Positions 37,764 through 50,380 of a stretch of 64,000 nt of DNA are shown here, piece after piece. The position numbers and the translations under genes were made by a program. The notes below the pieces were generated by a model, which had not been told where the DNA came from, made no database searches, and was given only the letters and a program-made list of their open reading frames with translations. The DNA is from Dioscorea cayenensis subsp. rotundata (taxonomy: Eukaryota > Streptophyta > Magnoliopsida > Dioscoreales > Dioscoreaceae). Numbering within the stretch: the stretch's first letter is position 1; each line of letters opens with the position of its first letter. The DNA lies in NCBI RefSeq assembly GCF_009730915.1, contig NC_052487.1:19212529-19276528 (forward strand), given 5' to 3'.

Positions 37764-37924
37764 TCCCTCTAATATAGTCTGTCTGTCACTTTAATCTCTC
37801 TAATATGCTTTGTCTCTATAAGGTCCTTCTTTTTATTTTAATATCTCAAATATTAAAATAAAGGGATCTCCCAAAAACAAATATATTAGAGACCAAAGGG
37901 ACAGACTAACTATATTAGAGGAAT
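37764..37924. mobile_element. Foldback MITE-like inverted repeat
   Basis: The left arm (about 37764-37830, CCCTCTAATATAGTCTGTCT and onward) and right arm (about 37858-37924, GGGACAGACTAACTATATTA) are imperfect reverse complements across almost the whole length, with a short AT-rich loop. No coding capacity. It directly abuts the 37-kb element. Confidence 0.6.
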
Positions 37925-38080
37925 TAAATTTGGTATTTCATCAGAGTTTGTATGCTATGAATGAATATGTGAGTTTTTGTTCTTATTTTAACACTACTTG
38001 ATGATATAATTTTCCTGCAAAATATATGAGATTTGAGCCTTTGATTTAGATGATCAAGTTTCTAACCATATGAGATGTTG

Positions 38081-38338
38081 ACGGCTGGATCTCCGGTGAA
38101 GGAATGATAAAGCTTAAATGACGATGAGGAAAACAAGAGCTCATATTATCTGGTTCCAAAATCAGGATATTTTTTAGTTTTAATTTATCATAGTCTGATA
38201 TGTGTCCCGAAAAAAATTAATGATATATGTCAAACTGTGATAGACTAGAACTAGAGAATACTTTGATTTTGGAATCACCGGAACGATGAACGGCGACCTC
38301 ACCGGCGAAGGAACGGTGAAGATTGAAGACGAGGCCCA
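38081..38338. repeat. Hairpin flanked by diverged direct repeats
   Basis: Arms at 38151-38203 (TTCCAAAATCAGGATATTTT and onward) and 38225-38278 (ending TTTGATTTTGGAATCACC) can pair across about 50 bp with mismatches, leaving a loop of about 20 bases. Outside the arms, 38081-38130 and 38289-38338 are direct repeats sharing ACGGC, CTCCGGTGAAGGAA-like, AAGAT/AAGCTT and GACGATGAGG/GACGAGGCC blocks. Confidence 0.6.
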
Positions 38339-39271
38339 GGAAACGCATGCGCTCAACCTGCGTTTCTTGTTGAGAATCAGAAATCACGCTCTTTTCTTGG
38401 ACTCAAGAACCATTATTTATAGGGCTGATTGAAATGATGGGTCCTGCCAAACGAGCCTATCGCTGTTCTGGATACGGCCTACTAAACTTCAAGCTTGGGT
38501 TTGATATTTAAAACCCACATGCTTTTGAATGAATGTCTCATTTTGCTTTCGTTAATTTTATTTCATTCCTCCTTTGTTTATATATATATTTACTGTTATA
38601 TTTGAACTTTACATAAATATTAATGCTGTTATTAAATATTTAAAATTTAATAAAAAAATTTATGATAAAACACTTTTATTTTTGTTAGAGTTATTTACTC
38701 TTATCCCTTTAAATAAAAAAATAAAATTAGAAAATTAATATTTATAAAACTTTTAAAATGGATAAATAATTTATTTTTTTAAAAAAATATGATTATTAAT
38801 ATGAAATTGATGGATTATCCAACACAACTTAGCAATTTTTCAAGATATATATATGTGTGTGTGTGTGTGTGTGTAAGAAGTTAAATTTGGGTTTCTTGGT
38901 GATGGTATATATATATATATATAAATATACATAAGTCTTGAGAACATATTGTTTTGAAGCTGCAGGTAATTTTATCATTAATGGTAAATATGTAATTAAG
39001 ATGAAGTAGTATGGTCGAAAGGGTCATTTCAGGAGGAATATAATACTAATTAATAAACAATGTCGAAAGGTGGTCGTCCAAATGTTCTACATGGACTCTT
39101 CACTGAGAGTGCGTCTAGGGTTCCACTTCTCTCACTCTCTTCCTCTCCGGCGTCGCCGAGAGCTTCTTCGATTTTAGGGTTTCGTGGCGCTGGTGCTGCA
39201 TTCGATGGGTTCCCTGTTGTGATTTGCTCCCCATTGGTTGAAGCTTTTGTTGGAAATCCTAGGCCTTGGTG

Positions 39272-42200
39272 ATGGCCACTGGTAATTTTTTCGATATCCT
39301 TGGCGACGACGATAACGATGATCCCTCGCAGTTGATTGCTTCCCAGAAGGTTAAGGTCAGTGCTAAGAAGCTTGCCAATGCTGTTGCTGCGGCCTCGGCT
39401 GGTGTGGTGGCGAAACTCCCTTCCAAACCACTCCCCCCTGCTCAGGCTGGTGAGTTGCGGTCCAAATTTTGCGAAAAACTGGATTTTTTTTCATTTGTGT
39501 TTGCTGATGTTTGTTTGGATTTACAGTGAGGGAAGCTTGGAGCGGTGGCGTTCCTGGGAGAGGTGGTGCTGGGTGTGGCGGGCCTGCTAGTGGAAGGGGT
39601 GCGCGTGGAGGTAGGAATGGGCCGAACAGAGAGTTTGGATTTGCTGGGGGTTATGGTGGTGGTGAGGATGGAGATGCTGTGAAACCTTTTGAAAGGGAGA
39701 AGAATTTTGATGGTGGTCATGGGGCCTACGTAGGACGGCGGCAGTCGTCTCGTGGTGGACGGCGTGGTGGGTATGGGAATGGAGAGGCTGGGGGAGACTC
39801 TGAGCCCCTCCAAGAAGAATTTATGAGCGTAGGAGTGGAACTGGACGTGGGTAGGAGATGAAACGTGAGGGAGCAGGGAGAGGGAACTGGGGAACACCGA
39901 CAGATGGTGGTGTCGTGCAGTTGAGATTGTTCTTTTCTGACTTATTTTTGGTTATATTGTTTTGTGATTGTATGTGGTTTTTTAATCCTTGGAGTTTACC
40001 TCACTGTTTGATTGAATAGGGAGACAGTGGATGATGTAAACATCGAGGAGAATGTTGTGACTGAGAAGCAGCCTGAGCAAGAGGATGCCATGAGCAAGGA
40101 AATTAAGGATGTGGCTGCAAATGATGCAACAGAGAAGGATGAGGACAAGGTGAGCTCTTTAATTTGAATGTAGCTTAGTGATCGGATATTTGCCACCATG
40201 GTAATTAATTGATATCTTATTTTAGATTTTGGAACATTCAATACAACCGCAGCTTGGGCTTCTATTGGTCAAACTTATCATGTTTGTCTAAGTCTGTCTG
40301 TTCACAATTGATCTCTATGGCATGCCTTAGTGCTGCATTATTAATGTCAGTATCTATATGAGCTTTAGTTACCTATTTCCTGCGTAATACTTCTCTACAT
40401 GAATGATGATACCCTACATAATATTCCTTCAATAGCCCTAATGGGAGTTTGGATTGCACATGAAAACCTTTGAATGAAACTTTAGCACCGTACCAATTAC
40501 GAAACTGTCATATCACAGTTCCTTCCCACTAAATATGGTTTGCCTTATGATTTTCTGTTCTCTATTTATGTTCATCTGTTACCTTGGTTCTTCTAGCATA
40601 TCTTACAATTTATCTTCCTGTTTGATAGTTGATACTCACTCTTTTTGTGAATAGCTGCACACATTCTGAATTTGTCTTCTACATGCTTCTTTTAGCACAA
40701 ATCTGTTTTCTCTGTCAGGGGCTTTGAGGTTTTATGCCACCAATTATATGAAGTCATGCATTCTTGTTTGTCACGGTTGGCATGAATTGATATTGTATGT
40801 ATAATGTTAATTTCCTTTTCCATGGCATTATTTTTATCTAGTTTGTTGTCAAAAAGTGGATGTTTGTTTTTCTTTCTTGAAAATTATTTGACTTTTGGCT
40901 TGGCGTGCCTTGTATTTATCTGTGAAGTTCATTGCCTGTTTTTTGATTTGCTTGCCTAGTGGGAAAAAAATGTGGACCTTAATCTGTAAATGCAGTACTG
41001 TTGGACCTAGCAACTGATACAATTATTTTCTAGTAGTTGGTCGAGTTTAAGAACAAGTGAAGACCATTGAAAACCATTACTAGAAATATTTCCCTTTGAA
41101 TTGCTGAACCACAAATATTATATTTACTGACCTAGATCCAGGAGTTTGTTGTATGTGGGTTGTAGCTTGTCCGGCCACTTACATATGTGATTATTTTTTA
41201 TGTTATTATTTCTGTTTGGTACAAACTTGTATTCACTAGATTATATGGACAGACAAAGTTTTATTATGATCTATTTCCTCACATCTATGCTGAACTGGAT
41301 GGAAAGGTTAAAGAGTTAACCTTGGCATAAATGTATGCTAGAAGCATGAGTTATTCTCTATTTTTTGCACCACTTCTATAATTTTCTTTCATTGCTCTTC
41401 AACACATGGACTACATCCTGGCTTCTTGGATCTGACCTGTGAGCACTGTACTTTACTTTAAATTGCCTTTGAGAGAACTATGTGGCTGGCTCATATGTTT
41501 GTGCCACTTGGTTCCGTTGCAGGCATAGAGGAAAACCCTCCTAGGCTTCAGATTTTTGTTTGAGCAATATTGTGTTGCTTACTGAAGAGAGCTTGGAACA
41601 GCTGCATATGGTATTTATGCCACAATATTTCTTTTAGGACTTGTCCTTTCAACTGTTTGTCATTGTACATATTGTTGTGCAAATCCTCAAAACAACTTAG
41701 AAACTCCATCTTCTTAGCTTGCTTGGAAATTTCATCTCATGGCAGATTAGGGTGCTGGCATGCTCGTACCATGTATAATTGCATGGAGCTGTCGTACATA
41801 TTTGAGCCCGTATGGGTTATTTGTGAATGTGACCACCTATTTAAATCATTTAGAAGAAATTTTAAGTTAATTATAAGTAATATCCTGCAATTTTCTTTAT
41901 GTAACACTTATACCTATTCTTCAATTTTCTTTATTCAGCACCTTTCGCTCTTGTTTGTCTTGTAGGCATCATTTCTCATCATCTCCATCCATTTAATTCT
42001 AAGTCTATTTATCCCTTTTGCTCCATCAATTTAAATTCTCTTCCCTCTTGACATGGGTGCTTTGATTAGAAATAGTTCAATTATAGTCTTATAACTCTTC
42101 TATCTTTTCTTGTCTTTTCTTTTATTGCCATGCATCCTTGTCAGAATTATTATCTTTTTATGTCCATTTTATATGTATATACATCTTGTTCATCAATGTT

Positions 42201-43192
42201 TCTTGAAACCTCAAAATTTGGCAGCATGTGTGGATGATGTTAGCTTGTTTTCAGCTGCATCTAATCCTAGCAGTTAAACATTTGCATCTGAATTGTGGAT
42301 GCATGGGAGTAGCATTAGCTCATTTAACCCTTATTGCTGGTTTCCATCCTTGTTCATCTGAGTGACTTCATCCCCATCACGAAAGGAGAGCTCGACAAAA
42401 GGAGTTCACGTTCCCTTTTTTTTTCATATCTTTTTTTAAGCTAAGATAATCATAAGGTATATTTTTCATATTTTTATCTTCAACTCACACAAGAAGCATT
42501 TTCTGTGTTGTGTTAAATTCCTGACTCTTAAAATTCTATGAAATTGGATTTGCAACCCCATCAATATTTTCATGTGTTTCTCATCTTCTGGGTGACATTC
42601 CTTTTCTTAAACTGTTTCGATCAGAAGATGACTCTGGATGAATACGAGAAAATAAGAGAGGAGAAGCGGAAAGCTCTTCTTGTAATGAAGACTGAATTGC
42701 GTAAAGTTGATTTTGATAAGGAGTTTGAATCAATGGAGCGATTGTCAATTAAGAAAGGAAACGATGAGATCTTCATTAAGTTGGTAATTTGCCTTAATGT
42801 ACACCTCATCCTTACCCCTTTTATGAAGGGTTATTAAGTCTCATTTAAAATGATCTTCTTGGTAGGGCACTGACGGATGCAAGCAAAAGAAAAGAGAATG
42901 CCGATCATGAAGAGCAAGGAAGGAAGGTGGGTGTCTTATCATTGCTTGTAATCACATCTTTGCATAACTCTTACATGATGCGAGCCTTTACTTTTGTTAG
43001 ATGGTGGGCATCAATGAGTTTTTGAAGCCTGCTGAAGGAGAGAGGTATTATAATCAAGGTGACCGAGTTCGTGGTAGAGGACGTGGTGATCGCGGGCCAT
43101 CCAGAGGCGGTTTTCGGGATGCTGTTTCAAGCACTCCGGTAGCTCCTTTAATCGCAGACCCTTCGCAATTTCCTACACTCGGTCGAAACTAA
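39272..43192 (+). CDS. RGG-repeat RNA-binding protein (HABP4/PAI-RBP1 family), frame-broken
   Basis: Exons are 39272-39449, 39527-39919, 40020-40149, 42625 to about 42783, 42866-42926 and 43001-43192. The product starts MATGNFFDILGDDDNDDPSQ and has LPSKPLPPAQAVREAWSGG, then an RGG-rich segment, a conserved acidic middle (MTLDEYEKIREEKRKALL, KKGNDEIFIK) and the end INEFLKPAEGERYYNQ, RGRGRGDRG and DPSQFPTLGRN. Arabidopsis RGGA-C have the same plan. They bind RNA or ribosomes and affect stress responses. Exon 2 is broken: one base is missing near 39803-39812, after which the conserved frame (PRRIYERRSGTGRG, EMKREGAGRGNWGT) continues but is interrupted by TAG at 39852-39854, where relatives have Tyr. 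The exon 4/5 junction is ambiguous. GT at 42780 keeps frame, whereas the better donor at 42784 gives the family-like KLGTD but needs one G of 42875-42876 removed. The intron at 40150-42624 is unusually long. Confidence 0.88.
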
Positions 43193-46150
43193 GAACCCTT
43201 GTTTCTGTGATAAACATGTGCTAGTTCTCGCTTGTCCCACTTTTAATTTTCATTTTGCAGGGTTGATATTTTTGTAATGGATGATAGAACAGTCATAATT
43301 TCATGTATCCAAAAACAGATGACTTTATTTGAATTTCACCTGTATGTATACTCAATTTTTGATGGATCTTCCACCAGTGGGCTATTCAATTTTGGTAGGC
43401 TTTTTAATTGCCAATGAACTAGTTCTGTTCCAGTATTCCTACAAATATGAGGTATACTACCGATGCTGCTTGAGGCTGCAAAATTTTGTCGAGCTTTCGT
43501 TCTTTAGTTTTCTACTTGTTTTCTATCACATTTTTATGATCATATTTATAATGCTTCATTACTACGAACCAAACGATTTTTTTAGTCGTTTTCAAGAAGG
43601 GTATATATGCAAACAAATTCTCACTTATGTTCTATAAGTCTAACATGCACTAATAAGTTTATTAAGGTTTATGTGTGGGTCGATATTTGATTTTCATGCA
43701 AAATTTTGATGTTGGATTTTCTTTTAATGCACGGTTGAACAGTAAATAGTACGTGGTGAGGCAATAAATTAATGCCCGTGTTGGTTTGTACACATTGTAT
43801 ATATTTATACATATATATTCTCCATTGCAACTCAGATAAGTTTGAATATTTGAGCACCCTGTGACTGTGAGTAAGTACTTAGTGCAGAGATCACTGCCAG
43901 GTAGTTCTAACTTGTGCCTTCATTTGAAGACTTGCAGACCCAGCTTCCCATCTTCCATCTCAATAATTATATCTTCCCCTCCCCTGCCTGCATACTTTCA
44001 TGGACTCAACAACCGTGAACATTGATGCTGTGGGTACCATTTGAAATTTAAAACTTATTATTATTATTATTTTTTATTTATCCATATATATATATATTCA
44101 TGTTTATATTTACTAGCTTAATGAGGTAGAGATAATTTAGTAAAATTATTTTAAAAAATCAAAGGGTTTATTGCTCACCTACAGTGTTTTTACTGTGAAA
44201 AATATGGTGTAAGACATTCAAGTGTCCCAAGTTCAAATTCTGTTACATGCAATGATAATAACAGGCCCTTAGTGTGGATTCAGGTTTGCAGTTTGAATCC
44301 TATATCACTGGTTGAATGCATACAAATTTGTCAAAAAATGAAATTTATTTTGAAAAAAAATGTGCATGAAATATAGGTTAGTGTTAATATATTCTCACAA
44401 AAATTATTTTTATGTATGTATGTATATATGCCTTTACTATAGCTAAAAATCAACTTTGAAATTTTATATTAAAAAACTAATTAATTTTTAATCTGAGAGT
44501 ATATATAAATAATAATGATTTGCAAGCAAGTATAATAAGTCTATAGAAATTTTATATAAATATATAAACAACTTTTCATTTTTGTATGGTCAAGCAAACA
44601 AAAAAGGCCAAATTATTTACTAGAAACAAAATTACTCTTTTATGAATTGAAAGATATTACAGCTCTTTGTTTTTCACAGAGATGTACATGGATGAGATGA
44701 GCCTCATGTGAGTAATTGGAAATGGACACCCTTGATGACATGATGATTGTTTCTTTTAATTATTGGTGGACCCCTCTACAACCAAAATTTGGTGCAAGCT
44801 CCTGTTCAATTTAAAGATGCTGTCTCTAGCCAGTCTACAAATGTCACTCTCCAGTCCCCACCATCCCTTTTTTTCACAATACCAAGAAAATCCTTGAAAA
44901 ATTAGATATTTATTTTGTAGTTAGGGTTCTTTATTATTATTTTTTTAAAAAAATAATAATAATAATAAAAGAAAAAAGATCAATGCTTTTTGTCTCTCTG
45001 GTGAGTGGGAGCAAATTGGGTGTGTTTCATTTGGGGTTGTTTCTCATCTTGTTGTTGCATGTCTTGTTATAAAATTGTCTGAGAGTTGTGTCTGGTTTTG
45101 GCAGTGAAGAATTGATTGAGATTTGTTTTTTTCCATGCTTTGAATTTGAGTTGTGGGCTCACTTTGCACTGCATCTTGGTCCACCCTTTTTTCTTTCAGC
45201 TCCTTTCTATTTGTTGTCTGTTTCCAAACATCAACTTTTCCTACTCTTAAAATTTACTTTTTATCCCCCTAAATATCATGTTGTCTACACTTCTTGTAAT
45301 TACTTTTACAAGAAGTAATTACAAAATTACTTCTTAAATATAATTTACTCAATTTTAAATACATATATAATAAGATACTTAACCGATCTTTCCTAATAGT
45401 TGATTATCCCATTCCCTTCCAACTCGGAAGTTCAATAATTCAAATCCCGACCGTGATTTGTCCACATTTCTCTATAATAATAATAATAATAATAATAATA
45501 TTTTTATAAAAATGATTTGAGAATTAAGGAGCCTTCTCACATTACTAGTGATTGAGAGAAAGGTTAGGTACCTATTTTAATAAGTTGAATAATAAGAACA
45601 AAAGCTAAAAGACAAGATTGATATTCTAAACAGAGAGAGGGAAAAGATAAATGTAAAAGGGTGCCTGCACCAAAACTAGAAAAACTTTTGATGAAAAGAT
45701 CTTTTACAATGTAAAGAAGAAAGAAGTTAACTATCACTCACATATCCAGTTTGACAGATGGACCAAAAACAATGCACACTCATTTATGGTCCCATATTCA
45801 TGACATTTGCTCAAAGTCTAACATTGTCTTTTAAAAGTCATCCAATTGGGACCAATTGTAACAATCATTCATGCATTGTTGTATTTGTATGGATATTTCA
45901 AAAGAAGAAAAAAAAATTCATCAAAAAATAAGACTTAATATTAATGCTTCTGAATTAAATTGATAGACCTCAAAAATATTCCACTGTACAATCAAAAACT
46001 CTAACCAAATAACAGCATCATATCAACAAGGCTACCAACATAATAAGATTGAACAAAAGAAGATGATTGATATACTAGAACAAAAAACAAAAAAGATGAG
46101 GGATGAGGAGGATTACACATTTGTGTCTCGCGTGTTGGTGATTTCGATAC
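43193..46150. other. Spacer between convergent RGG and kinase genes
   Basis: Both flanking genes point into this stretch, so it holds their 3' UTRs. Otherwise it is AT-rich with an (AAT)n run near 45477-45499 and a small perfect stem, TTCTTGTAA...TTACAAGAA, near 45291-45314. Open stretches at 43329-43637 and 45088-45318 show no domain and look accidental. Confidence 0.55.
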
Positions 46151-49100
46151 TCAGAGACCTTCCGATGAGATCCACCTTGCTTTTTCCCTGTGCCGATACG
46201 CGGCCTGCAGTGTTTCATGTGATAGTTTGCTGCTGAAATTCTCCAAGGCTTCAATTAGGGACGGATCACTGCATTGTTGTTGTTTGTGACGATCTTGCAG
46301 CATTCGGGCACTCCTGTTTCCGGCTTCATACCTAGGGGATGCTATGTAATTTGGTTCGACAACCATGTCACCCTCTAATATGCGGAGTACCTACATTCCC
46401 ACAGGGATCGAAATGCACTTATTAGAATGATCAGCCATTATATTTTGCAGTTAGTTATTATTCTGATGTTAAAAGACTAACCTGAGACATTCGAGGCCTC
46501 ACATGAGGATCACGTCTGATGCACAATGAAGCTGCATTTAGCATCCAATAGACCTCTTGTTTGGAATAGCGATTCCCTAGACGAGGATCCACGAGTTCTT
46601 CATAGGCACATTCCTCAAGCAATGGCCGAGCCTGATCAAATGACACTCCAAATGTTAAAAGATGGTTAATTAAAAACATTCATCTAAATGAGAACACAAA
46701 CATACCCATTCGGTGAGGCATTGTTGACCTTTTGGTCGGTTAATATCCACAGCTTTTCTGCCGGTGACAAGCTCCAATAGTACAACTCCGAATGAATAAA
46801 CATCCGCTTTTTCGGTAATTTGGCCACTTTGTGCATATTCGGGTGCCAGATACCTGCATTATAAAGCATGTAACATAAATTAACATCCTCATCATTTGCT
46901 GCGAGATGGATAACTAAAGAATTGACATCACAAAATTTACCCAAAGGTGCCAATTACTCTTGTTTCCACACCCAAGTCTCCATCAGGTTGCCATCTAGCC
47001 AAGCCAAAGTCTCCAACCTTCATTGGAACATATCACCACATTTAGATATATTGTGGTTTCTTCATGCTGACCATTGCATTTAGAAACAAGATAAAAACTT
47101 TCTAATTCAAGAAGTTCTTTTCTTACTCAAGTAAATGCTGTAGTATCCTTGGAAAATACATGACGGGAAAATAATAACGAATCAAAGGAATGGTTGTAAA
47201 AGATAGAAGATACACACACAAGGAAAGTATGTATGTACAACCACTGAGAGACAACCTGGCCTGCCTTTAAGCTAAGCAAAACATACAGCATTTCAAGGAA
47301 GATCATAATAATGCAGAGTATAATAATGCAACTACCCTTGGTGGTCTTTGTTATCTAAACATTTGCATTAACATTGTAGCAAAAATAACAGCAATCAGTA
47401 AGAAGAAAATGTACACTTAGATTAAGTCGAGAAAACGACCAAAGATGACCTTACCAATGGTTCAAAATCATGGGTAATGAGAATGTTGTTAGGTCTCATG
47501 TCACGATGGACAATACATCCCACTCTGCACTCTTCATGAAGATATCTCAACCCACGAGCAGCCCCAACAGCAATTTTTTGTCTAGAAGACCATTCCAGTA
47601 CCTCTCTGTTGCGACCTACAAAAAGACATAAGTATCATGTTAATAACAAAATGTAGGATGTTGATAGGTGCAGCACAATGATACAAGTTACATTCTTTAA
47701 ACTAAAACTGCAGTGGCATCTATGCTCAATATAGGCAACACAACAAGATACCCGACAGGCTAACAAATCAATATATAGGCGATGCCTATTAGAAGAAGTT
47801 CAACATTTTTTTTCCAAGCAAAATCATATGGCTTATTTTACTCTTCTTCTACTCTGAAATTTGGCTTTAAGACTCTAAACTCCATGCCATGGAAGACTAG
47901 TGAGGATTCGAATCCATGGCACCTGAAAAGCTAATAGAATACAAAATAGCTTTAAGTGTTGGGGAATGATCACAAGGGCTACACCTAGATATGCAATGTA
48001 AAATAAGAACAGGGATTACCATATAAATGTGAGTCCAAAGATCCATTGCAAATGTACTCATATACTAGCAACCTTCTCTTATCTTCGACACAGAACCCAA
48101 TTAGCATGACCACATTACGATGTTGAGCACAACTAAGAACTTCCACCTCTGAGCAAAACTCAGGATCCCCCTGAGAACCAGCTAATCTATGCTGTTTGAC
48201 GGCAACTACCTGCCCATCGGACAGGACACCCCGGTGGACAGATCCAAAGCCACCTTCAGCCAGAAAGTTTGCTTGGGAAAATCCACCTGTAGCAAGTTCC
48301 AGTTCAGCATAACTGAACCATCTAGGAGGCTTTCCAAACACAGGTGCCTTGTGTTGACATATTGAGCATAGAGGAGGTGGCCCTAATGGTGCATTCCTGG
48401 ATAGTGAAACAGCTTCTCTGACATTGCCACTCAAGTCATCTGATCTGTAACTCAAGGAGCTGATCCTGGCTTCTTTGTTGAGCTTAGAAAATTTATCCAG
48501 CATTGTTTTGGATGGGGAAATGTGTGTATTATCAAGTCCTCTTGAAATTTCCTCAACTTTAGATGATGAACAGCCAACATTCAGGATGTCAGTCACCCAT
48601 GGTTGAAATTCAGAGGTGGTTGAAGGACTTATGCTGCCACTATCAGAATCAGAGCTGGTTACAACCAAATTTCTGTCTTCCTTCAGAGCTTTTGCCTTCT
48701 GCTTTTTGAGCACATCTTTTGTTGGAGGAACAAAAAATGGTGAAGTTCCAAGGTCAGAGCTTGAAACTGATGATGTTCCCACTTCAGTGGCAGTAAATGG
48801 TGTCCCAGAATCAGGGCTGCTATTTGGTGTTGCAGTTGGCACGCGTATGGAAACAGAAGGATCCACAGAATGCCTGGATGTCTTTCCTGATGGTTTATCC
48901 AGCTCCGCAGGTAGTGTGCATGAGGTTCGGGGCTCTGCCTCTGATGATCCAACCAGATTCAAACGAAGAACTTTTGCTTGAGAACGCTTCATAACCACAA
49001 TGTTACACTGTAGCTCATCCATGCATCTTTTCTCCTCATGCTTCAGCTGTCTGTGAAGATAATAGTAAGGAGGACATACCAAGGAAATCATAAATGGATG

Positions 49101-50380
49101 AATAACTGAATACAATGAGTTGGAAACCAGATAAGTTGCTCTTAAATCTGAGCGAGAAACATTTAGTGCAAGTTACGAAACAAAATCCAAAATAGGAACA
49201 TTTTTAAATTATTAAAAAGTATAAATAAAATGATCATTACTTGTCCAATACAACCCAGTTTGCCTGAGCTCTCTTGGATTCAGCAGCAACTGCACCACAG
49301 GGCGAACCAGAAACAATTTTTATCTTGATGTTAACCTGCATAAGACAAAATACAGATATCCACACCTTATTAACATACAAAAGCAAACAGAATTAAACCA
49401 TGGGAATACAACAATCTGATGCACTAACCTTTGCTGGATCATATACATTGTGAAGCTGAACCATCATTTGTGAACAATAGTCCGTAATATCAGATTTCTG
49501 ATCTAGAGTAGTTCCATATTGCAATCTCTTGTGACCACTCGCACAGTCCCCAGCAAATATGGGAAAACCCAATATTTTCCTGCCTACAAGACGGAGATGC
49601 AGAAAAGATTATCAATTTTTCCTAGCAAAAAGCTCATGAAAATTGCAGAAACAAACAAAACCAAAGCAGCAAGAAAATCAACAAATCAGAACACCCATAA
49701 AGAACACAACAAATCATGCTTAGTAATTTATCCAAACAAAAGGCATACAATATGATCAGACAAAAAAAATTTAAGCCATTGTATCCTGCCAAAAGTCAAA
49801 CCTTTGATTGGAAAATTCAAAACAATGTTTACCAAGCTCGGGCATGAAATATTAACAAGAAAAATAAGGTACCAGCCATTCAAAGACAAAAAGAGAACCT
49901 ACACTCCAGTTTAATCAAAAAGAGAAAAGAAAAAGGGAAAGTGATGGGTTATAAATAAAAAGGAAAAGCAAATTCAAATATCATCCCATCTTTAACCCCC
50001 CAAAAAGCCGAAAGATAAATAAATACCTCAACCAAAAGAGGAAGAGCAAGTGCTTTAAATCGAAATCCTCAAATTTTGAACCAAGAACAGAGGACAAAAA
50101 CAATCTCTAAAAATCTGTGCTCCAATAACCCAAAAAATAATAATAATAATAATAAAGGATTGAGGAATCAAGAAGGATGGAATGAAATGGTACCTGAAGT
50201 ATGACTGGGAACTACAACCAGCAGAGTAATGCAATCTCCAGGCTGAACAACATGAGTCAAAGCCCAAACAAGAGCAGCCCTAGAGATCTCCTTTGAAGCT
50301 TTAACAGCCACCACCACCTTCTCGCTCCCATCTCCACCCTTCCCACTCCTCACTCGCTTCGGATTCGAACCAGTACTCAT
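46151..50380 (-). CDS. Receptor-like cytoplasmic kinase with N-terminal USP-like domain
   Basis: Nine exons read on the minus strand: 50380-50194, 49583-49429, 49335-49241, 49050-48020, 47615-47455, 47017-46941, 46853-46706, 46631-46482 and 46390-46151. All sites are GT-AG and the total is 2244 nt (747 aa). The N-terminus has a USP/adenine-nucleotide alpha-hydrolase-like domain ([40 protein letters not shown]). A Ser/Thr-rich linker follows, then the conserved [20 protein letters not shown]. The kinase domain starts near residue 391: GGFGSVHRG loop, VAVK Lys near 431, HRDMRPNN with Asp near 528, DFG near 546, [20 protein letters not shown]. No signal peptide or membrane segment was found. Relatives are Arabidopsis At3g13690/At1g55200 and proteins annotated 'inactive protein kinase SELMODRAFT_444075-like'. 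Here the catalytic Lys and both Asp are present, but the HRDLK Lys is Arg. Activity and target are unknown. ATG 50380 matches the family start. Confidence 0.93.

Larger units (their letters stand above)
36926..39271. other. Spacer rich in small elements upstream of the RGG gene
   Basis: It holds an inverted copy of the 17-kb element, a foldback MITE, a hairpin between direct repeats (all listed separately) and (AT)n/(GT)n microsatellites near 37057-37082, 38848-38873 and 38903-38922. The last roughly 210 bases, with CTCTCTTCCTCTCC-type sequence, look like the 5' UTR of the RGG gene. Its open stretch from 39060 has no recognisable domain. Confidence 0.6.

Noticed and set aside
38217..38348. 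43-codon minus-strand open stretch preceded by a TATA-like box
   Set aside because: It runs into the hairpin arm and has no recognisable similarity. Kept only as part of the hairpin observation.
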